Source: Eutypa lata (taxonomy: Eukaryota > Ascomycota > Sordariomycetes > Xylariales > Diatrypaceae). Taken from it: a stretch of DNA of 64,000 bases. The DNA is taken from contig JAKULF010000005.1 of assembly GCA_022661535.1 (NCBI GenBank), positions 4,526,001 through 4,590,000 on the forward strand, read 5' to 3'. The position numbers and the translations under genes are program-made. Below, in pieces: positions 57,801 to 64,000 of this stretch (positions within the stretch are counted from its first letter, which is position 1; every line of letters begins with the position of its first letter). Below the pieces are notes generated by a model. It had not been told where the DNA came from, searched no databases, and saw nothing but the letters and a program-made list of their open reading frames with translations.

Positions 57801-59845
57801 GTCGTTTAATCTCTGCGGCCGTTAAACGCCCCGGGCTGGGCTGGTGGGTGGGTTAATGCTGCAATAAGAAAGCCTGGGAGCGTGGAGCCAGGTCGCCCCC
57901 TTTAAGCATAGGCAGTATGAATTCTATCGGGAATAGCCAGAAACAGAATCCCTCTCAAAACACGGGTAGTCGACACCGTTTTTGGCAGCCCAGAGCGGGG
58001 AGGATTGGCTGGGGTCTATTCAGCGATGATCCGATGGAATGCTCTGATTCAAGGATCCCCTCTGTCTTAGTTGTTTCGAAAGAAGAAAGGCGATCCACCC
58101 TTTGGGGATTATGTAGCAAGACGATGTTGTTTCGTGGAAGCGGATGGTTGGATGGAGGGTCTTCGAGTTATAACTATCGATGACTGACTGACTGATTAAA
58201 CTGACGCGCTCTGTTGTAAAAAGATGGCTGGTGCGTTGTGAAATACAGGCTCATACTTAAATATATGGGCTTAAGAATAGTCCAGTTGATTGATACCTAA
58301 ACAGACGAAGTAAACATTCGTGAGTGGAGTTACTTGTCGGTCTAGCACTACCGTTACTGCTACTGAAAGTCGTCAAAACCGGTTCGTCATGGGCCAATGG
58401 ACCCTTATTTTTGCATAACGTAGACAAGATGGATAAACCCTGCGGATTTAACCATTTATTACCTTTAATAATAAAAGGCATGCATGGTCATAAATAATAA
58501 TTCCTAACTACCCAGATACTTACGTACTTACGTACCTACATAAGTATGCACAGCCTACGTCCATGAGATACGTAGTGAGGTAGGATAATAAGGTTCATCA
58601 TGACTGACGTATAACTACCTAACTACAATAGAGGTTTCCCGCTACTCAGTTCACACTTGCCTAAGGACGGGACGAGTCATACAGAATGATGCTATAATCC
58701 TTTGAAAGTGTTTTGAATCATCAGTGCTGTGGTCATAGGGACTTGTTATGGATGCAAGCAGCTGCAGCAATTACATGTGTACGGAAAGGAATAATGTGGG
58801 TAGATGGACATAACTAAGTACATCTAGGTACTACAGTAGAATAGAAAATCCGACGGTGCGGCCACATGCATGGAGGTTATTGGCAGGGCTTCTCTTCCGA
58901 TTACTTAACCACTTAGATACTTTCTCCCGTTGCTGTGACGTTTTATGGGCCAATTACGACGACTGTTCCAAGATTGTATCATTGACAAAATGTAGATGGC
59001 AAGTAAAAACTACCTTAGGTAGTTAAGTAGCTTCTTGAAACTATGTCTCTAACCTCTCGACAAAAATCCTCAGATTTCGGCGAGTTAAGTGATGCAACAG
59101 TAGTTCTGTCTTCAGACTCTTTCTCTGTCATTCTCGAGGTTCCATCCCCCACCACTTCCATCCTTCTACAAGGTCTTAGATCCAAGACTTAGGTACATAC
59201 GTAGCCAACAGTTCTGTTCTTCTTTGTCCAACCTGACTTCAGACAATGAGACAACAAAACGGCAAACCTAGCCATTAGTTAAAATCTGAAAAGAAGATTC
59301 GCCCTAGGCATTTATTCAGGCTCATCAAGAGGTTGGTCATAGTTATATATGGGTTGTCATTCTTCTCATTCCGCGCTGCAGTGATCGGGGCTTCTCTCGG
59401 GAAACTTGGCCATATTGTAAGAAACATGTCTTTTCTTGGTGGCTGCTTAGTTAGGTCCTCGCCTCAAGTGAACTTGGAGTGTTATATTTGAAAGCCCATA
59501 GATGAGTTCACTTCAATCTTGCACACTGGTTTAACTATATCGCGAGATCACAATGTAGATAATGGGAAAGAGAGGACATATTCTGCAGATGGCTTGGGTG
59601 TTTCATTAAGTGCTATCACTACCCGGATTCTCTCCGCAAATATTGCAGCCGGGTTTAAGGATCTAAGCAGCAGCCGCTAACTTTTCCCTCTTAAGCTTCC
59701 ACATGTGCGTGCCATATTGCACCATAAGAATGCTGTAAAGTCATAAAAGATAACCTCAATAATGGGCCACAGCCTGGCTAGAGCAGGCTCATCAAGACCT
59801 TGTCTCCACATAGGAGACATCCAAGCCACCCACAGCACTTCCTGC
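57801..59845. other. Spacer between coiled-coil protein start and TIF6 end
   Basis: About 2.0 kb. The left end is the promoter of the coiled-coil gene. GACT repeats (58182-58196) and GTACTTACGTACC-like tracts (about 58520-58540) occur. No gene recognised. Confidence 0.5.
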
Positions 59846-60910
59846 TTAGTAGAAACTTTCGACCATGGTATCCTTCATAGCGCCCGAGATGTTGCCTGGT
59901 GCAGCTCCCTCGCCCAGCCTGAACACGCTCTCGATAACGCTCAGCTCCGTGGCCGTAGTATCGAGTCCAGTGACAGCCATCCAGTCATTTACCACCATGC
60001 CAGCACCCACTACATTGCTGCCACGATTCACGCTACCTGCCACGAGGGGTACCTGCAGTAGACTCGACAGCTCGTCTTGATCCTGGATGCTCGTCTTCGG
60101 GTGCACTAGGCCGCCTTGGTTGCTCAGGCTCATGTAGCTGCCGACCAGGACATTGTCGGCAATCGTCTGCCGGAACACCTCGACCCCCAGCACGTCTGCA
60201 ATGATCTCCTCCGTCTCGCGCTCGAGGTCCGGATGGATCAGAGCTATGTGGTCATTGGAGACGATGACGTTGCCTAGAGCGGACAGCCGCTCTTCTATGC
60301 GCTGGATCTTGATCTCGTCGGGTAATGAATTCCGCAAGTGCTGTAGCTCCTGGTCGGTTGTGGACGTGGGGACAAGCAGACCTTTCCGGTTTCTATGATG
60401 TTTTTTGGTCAGCCAGAGGGTTAGACTCAAGGCTATATAGTAGCCACGATTCGGGTAAGACATATTTCAGAAGCTCACCCTGCTGTTAATCTGCCAATGA
60501 TTCTTGTGCCTGCAATGGTCGTCCTGCAAATGGGGACGACATCCTGCAATTCCGCCTCGAAAACACTGTACGACCAGAGTAGTTAGCCAGGTTCCGCGAT
60601 GACCTCTCACTGCCACTCATTGCTAATAATGCGAAAGCAAAGATACGGCCTAGGATTTTTGTTTTGTTTTCAAAACATACCTGTAGAAGTTCTCACTCGC
60701 GCCGACCGCAGTCAAGGCATAAGAGTTCGTGAGCGTTGCGAAGACGCCAACCCTAGAGATCGCCATATCACCATCAGCTGCTACGAAACTTTCGCGGGGT
60801 CCATTCCAATCCAGCTGATTATGGCGGGGCACGCCGCCGAGCTCAATAGAGGGGCTCGCTCGCTCGCTCACTTACTCGTTAGAATTCTCGAATTGTGCGC
60901 GCACGGCCAT
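59846..60910 (-). CDS. TIF6: Translation initiation factor eIF6 (ribosome anti-association factor)
   Basis: Four exons: 60910-60876, 60752-60681, 60565-60479 and 60392-59846, giving 246 aa, the usual fungal length. The protein starts [27 protein letters not shown] and continues ...[54 protein letters not shown], and ends KDTMVESFY. These are the pentein-fold repeats of eIF6. eIF6 accompanies pre-60S particles from nucleolus to cytoplasm and blocks premature joining to 40S. All introns follow GT-AG; the third donor is GTGAGC and its acceptor CATAG. The coding exons join without frame problems. Confidence 0.95.
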
Positions 60911-62013
60911 GATTGCGTCTGATGTAGAAGTGATGTCGAATATCGATGTAATGGTGGCGGGAAGATGAAAGATACACGTCGCAAAAGATCGAGTATCAAA
61001 GTCGCAAAGAAGATCCTTTTTCTCTTTTTTCGTTCGTGATCTAAGTTAGTGCTACTGCTAAGGTGAGCTTGTAGTGTACCTGCTAGGAAGGAATTGACGT
61101 CTAGATATAGTAAAGATAAAGAAACTGTGGGGTAGTTAAGCTCTTGAAAGTTCGGATTCTGTTCCAATCAAACTCTCTCGTATCTTTACTATACTGTACG
61201 TAGTAAAAGGTACTTACATATACTACCTACTACATGTATTCACCCTTTTAGGAGCCTGGGAGCTAGAACTTCGATGTTGCCCTGATGACTCAACTACCTG
61301 ACTATATGTACCTGGTAGTTGCATTGCCACAGCAGGATGACTCCCCCAAGTATACTACTCTAACTAATACGGCAGTATTCCTATTCTATGCCTTAGGTAT
61401 TCCTAGAACTGTTTAGGTTAGCTGAGCTGCATGGCATACATATACACGATGAATCATATTGAGACATAATTGACTAGGTACACACAAGGAACAACATATG
61501 TATTATGTGACATTGTGCCAGGAGCTTTTATTGGTAACTTTCATATGAATTCGGAGTTCCCGTCTTGGTACGCTGGTTCCCTGTTCCACGACTTGCGTTC
61601 TACAGTACCTAACGTCAGGTATTACATACATATGTAACTCTACTACCTACCTACTTACTCTGCTTACGGTAGCGCGATCTCACTCATAGCTCTGATAGCA
61701 GGCAAGTAATCAGGTCTCCTTTCGAGAGCCTTGAGCTATTAGTTATCGGTATAAGGCAATAGGAAGCTACCTGGATAGAATAAACATAATATTCGAAGAA
61801 GACCGGACGAATACCATGGCCCGTAAAGAATAAGTTCATCATCGAAGACGGCACACCCCTCTTTGGTGTAATGTAACATCTAGTTATTGCTCGTCATAGC
61901 TCATCTAATGGAACATCATAACCCCCAATGCGCTCTCGAAATGTATGCAGCTCGTAGCGTTTGTCGTTAAGCAATAATGTACCTAATGTAGTATGGTGTA
62001 ATACTACTGATAT
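60911..62013. other. Spacer upstream of TIF6
   Basis: About 1.1 kb holding the TIF6 promoter and the 3' region of the next minus-strand gene. TACTACC/CTACCTAC tracts occur near 61218-61230 and 61640-61655. No gene recognised. Confidence 0.5.
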
Positions 62014-63854
62014 TTACCGTAGCTCTACCGATGGGAAGAACCTTGGTCCCGCGAAGCCTGTTGCTGATACCGCTTGTATATCGATGTTGGCTGTTGGATC
62101 ACGATGGGGACTCCACATCTTCAGGAGAATAAACCGCCCTGACACCGGAGGGTCGAATGTCATCGTACACGTGCTCTTGTCCCGCTCGATGTAGAACCGC
62201 GCGTCGGGGGCCAGCAGCTCACCGCCCACAGCCCGCACCGCTTCTTGTGTAGCAATTTGCGCAGCCTCCCTAGCTTCCGCGTAACCGCTCGAACGGATCT
62301 GGTGAAGCCGTTGTCTATAACCATAGAAATCAACTGTACCGCCCAGTGTGAAGTCCTCCAGGTTCCCTTCGTCGTCGCTCGTCTCGCTTTCAAAGGGCAG
62401 GGAACCGATCCTGTTTGGCGTCCGCGCATCGTCCCTCAAACCATCAATATCGTCTGTCTCTTCTTCGCCATACTCAATTGTTACTCTGCACTGCGCAGGT
62501 GAGATGTCGAATTCTGAAGGGATTTGAGCCACCCGAAGATCGTTGTTCTGATCATCTAAGCCAATATTGTATAGCCGCCTCGCGCGCACCTGTGCTCGAG
62601 TCATGTTATCTCCGTTACTATTATGCCGTATTGAAATAACCGGTGGCAATTGCTGGGTTTCCGATTCGGCCCTCCTCCTTGGGGCAGAATATTGTATCTG
62701 ATATTGAGCCGTACGTGTTAATAAATGATCGGATGACATAGAAACAAACACCATGCCTTCCGACACCGGGGACGTATAATTCGATCTAGGTGCTTTTATA
62801 ACGAGTTCCTTTAGTGTGAAAACAGTGGCTCCTTGATGCCGTAAAACAATATTGCAGGTTGGCCCGCTCGTACAATACACCGACGAATCGTTCTTGAGAA
62901 TATTCTCGGCGGAATGTTTCTGACCGTCGTCGGCGTAAATGCCTCCATCACAGCTTACAATCTCCATTGTGAGCTGCCCTGGCTCGATTTGGCCATACTT
63001 CCCATAGCGGAAGCCAGTAAACCCGGCGGATAAGCGATCCGAATCCAGTTTCCGTCTTTTCACTCTGCGGCTTTCCTCGGCATTTCCCTGGGTCTGCAAG
63101 GGAGGCGACGGAAACGATAGTTCAGAGTAGGGATCAGGTGACGCATTAGTAAAGTCCCAGAGTGCCCGTAACTCGGAATCGACATCTTCGAGCTCACGCT
63201 CAGCCGAGGTAATATCTTCCAAGGTATACCGAGCACGACGTTGGGCAGCAGCAGGCCGTCGATAGTCACGGGTAGGTTCCCGTTGGGTATCCGACGAATC
63301 GGCGTCCATCTCAGCCCTCTCGTCAAGCACGCTACGCTGCCTGAGCCAACGTGATCGCCAATTCCTCATAAAGGAAGGGCCGGTACCAGACATAGTCGGT
63401 GATTGGCGAGTGCTCGAGGAGCGCAGTGGCGGCAGTCCCGGGGCAGACGCAGGAAGATTGTATAATGGCGAAGCGCCCGACGCTGGTTGTGGTTCTCTGG
63501 ACCCTTGGTGAGGATCTGAGTTGGGCTCCGAAGGCATGGTGTTCCGAGCAGACGAGCGTGAAGCCCTCAGATTCAAATAGCTTCGAACCAGGTCCCTCCT
63601 TTCCGAAGGGCGATAATGCGAATGATACCTTTCTATAGCTCGGTACAGTTCTCCAGAAGGACTGATCTGAGAAGGCGAAGCGTTATCATCGAGTATAGAG
63701 CGAACAAACTCGTCGGTGGTGCGAAACGGACTCGGATTCGACGACGAGTGTTGGGATCGGTGGCCCGACTAGGACGAAAATGTCGAATGTCAGTTATTTT
63801 ACGACAACAATATTCCCTCCCAAACCAAGGTCTGTCTATATGTAAACTCACCAT
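62014..63854 (-). CDS. Conserved-looking nuclear protein of unknown function
   Basis: Model: exon 1 63854-63852 (the ATG alone, followed directly by GTGAGT), exon 2 63768-62014, giving 585 aa. The frame of exon 2 is closed just upstream by the TAG of its own acceptor (CGTCCTAG), and a CTGAC branch point lies about 20 bases before it. If the tiny exon is wrong, the next in-frame ATG gives a protein starting at 63537 (NTMPSEP). Residues 1-130 are Ser/Arg/Pro-rich. A helix (LEDITSAERELEDVDSELRALW) follows at about 184-205, then a basic cluster RRVKRRKLDSDR at about 235-246 (likely nuclear signal). About 255-390 is a compact region (YGKYGQIEPGQL..., VYCTSGPTCNIVLRHQG, FTLKELVIKAP) that looks like a beta-sandwich; a second conserved-looking block ends the protein (FILLKMWSP). 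Family not recognised. Confidence 0.75.
63769..63851 (-). other. Intron directly after a start codon
   Basis: An 83-bp intron with GTGAGT donor immediately after ATG, CTGAC branch-like element and TCCTAG acceptor. It joins ATG to the TCG GGC CAC frame. Supported by splice consensus and by the coding-like frame behind it. Confidence 0.6.
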
Positions 63855-64000
63855 TAAGTAGCCAAGATATAGTTGTATTTAGATATGTTGCAAGAATCGA
63901 TGCCAGCTCTAATCACACAAACCGCCTAGTCAAATGAACTCTTCTTTGCTATACGGATGTTGTCGTTGAATGAAACTATAGGCGACACTTGATTGTCGTA

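Noticed and set aside
1..64000. CRISPR array, operons, bacterial-type ribosome binding sites
   Set aside because: The window is eukaryotic nuclear DNA; tandem repeats present are short microsatellites without spacers.

Overview
The window is nuclear DNA of a filamentous ascomycete (Pezizomycotina, probably a Sordariomycete). The signs are short introns (about 50-250 bp) with GTRNGT donors, CTRAC-like branch points and YAG acceptors, genes spaced about 4 kb apart, tetranucleotide TACC/GGTA repeats between genes, and a typical fungal gene set (Ade5,7, Atg15, Fyv10/Gid9, Pop2, Cbf1, eIF5, eIF6). I rebuilt exon structures by hand from splice signals, frame continuity and protein-family fit. Every multi-exon model given here sums to a multiple of three.

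Layout. 0-2 kb (+): mitochondrial PP2C-type pyruvate dehydrogenase phosphatase (Ptc5-like). 2-5.5 kb: gene-poor, with a tRNA-like relic. 5.5-8.65 kb (-): Pumilio/Puf3-type RNA-binding protein. 8.65-15.4 kb: large gene-empty stretch. 15.4-16.0 kb (+): small single-pass membrane protein. 16-19.8 kb: gene-empty, partly AT-rich. 19.8-22.9 kb (-): alpha-actinin. 24.5-26.8 kb (-): VPS9-domain Rab exchange factor. 28.2-30.2 kb (+): vacuolar phospholipase Atg15. 30.7-33.1 kb (-): bifunctional purine enzyme Ade5,7. 34.2-35.1 kb (+): dephospho-CoA kinase. 35.6-38.5 kb (+): lysine/serine-rich protein with a WG/GW-rich C-terminus. 40.1-41.5 kb (-): eIF5. 44.2-45.3 kb (-): bHLH factor Cbf1. 47.7-49.5 kb (+): Gid9/Fyv10 ubiquitin-ligase subunit. 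51.4-52.9 kb (-): Pop2/Caf1 deadenylase. 54.0-54.5 kb (+): complex I B12/NDUFB3 subunit. 56.1-57.8 kb (-): coiled-coil protein of unknown function. 59.8-60.9 kb (-): eIF6. 62.0-63.9 kb (-): conserved-looking nuclear protein of unknown function.

The genes are mostly housekeeping and not an operon or cluster, but there is a post-transcriptional theme. The window encodes a Puf protein whose repeat residues predict UGUANAUA recognition, and the Pop2 deadenylase that Puf proteins recruit in yeast and animals. Two nuclear genes for mitochondrial proteins here (complex I subunit and PP2C) carry TGTANATA downstream of their stops. The observations most worth following are the WG/GW-rich protein (possible Argonaute-hook-like protein), an 85-codon open extension in frame behind the Pop2 stop codon, and the duplicated Cys-TPGW-x-Gly-Cys cassettes of Atg15, two of which carry an intron at the same place.

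I found no complete transposon, CRISPR array, rRNA or intact tRNA gene. I see no new multi-gene system.
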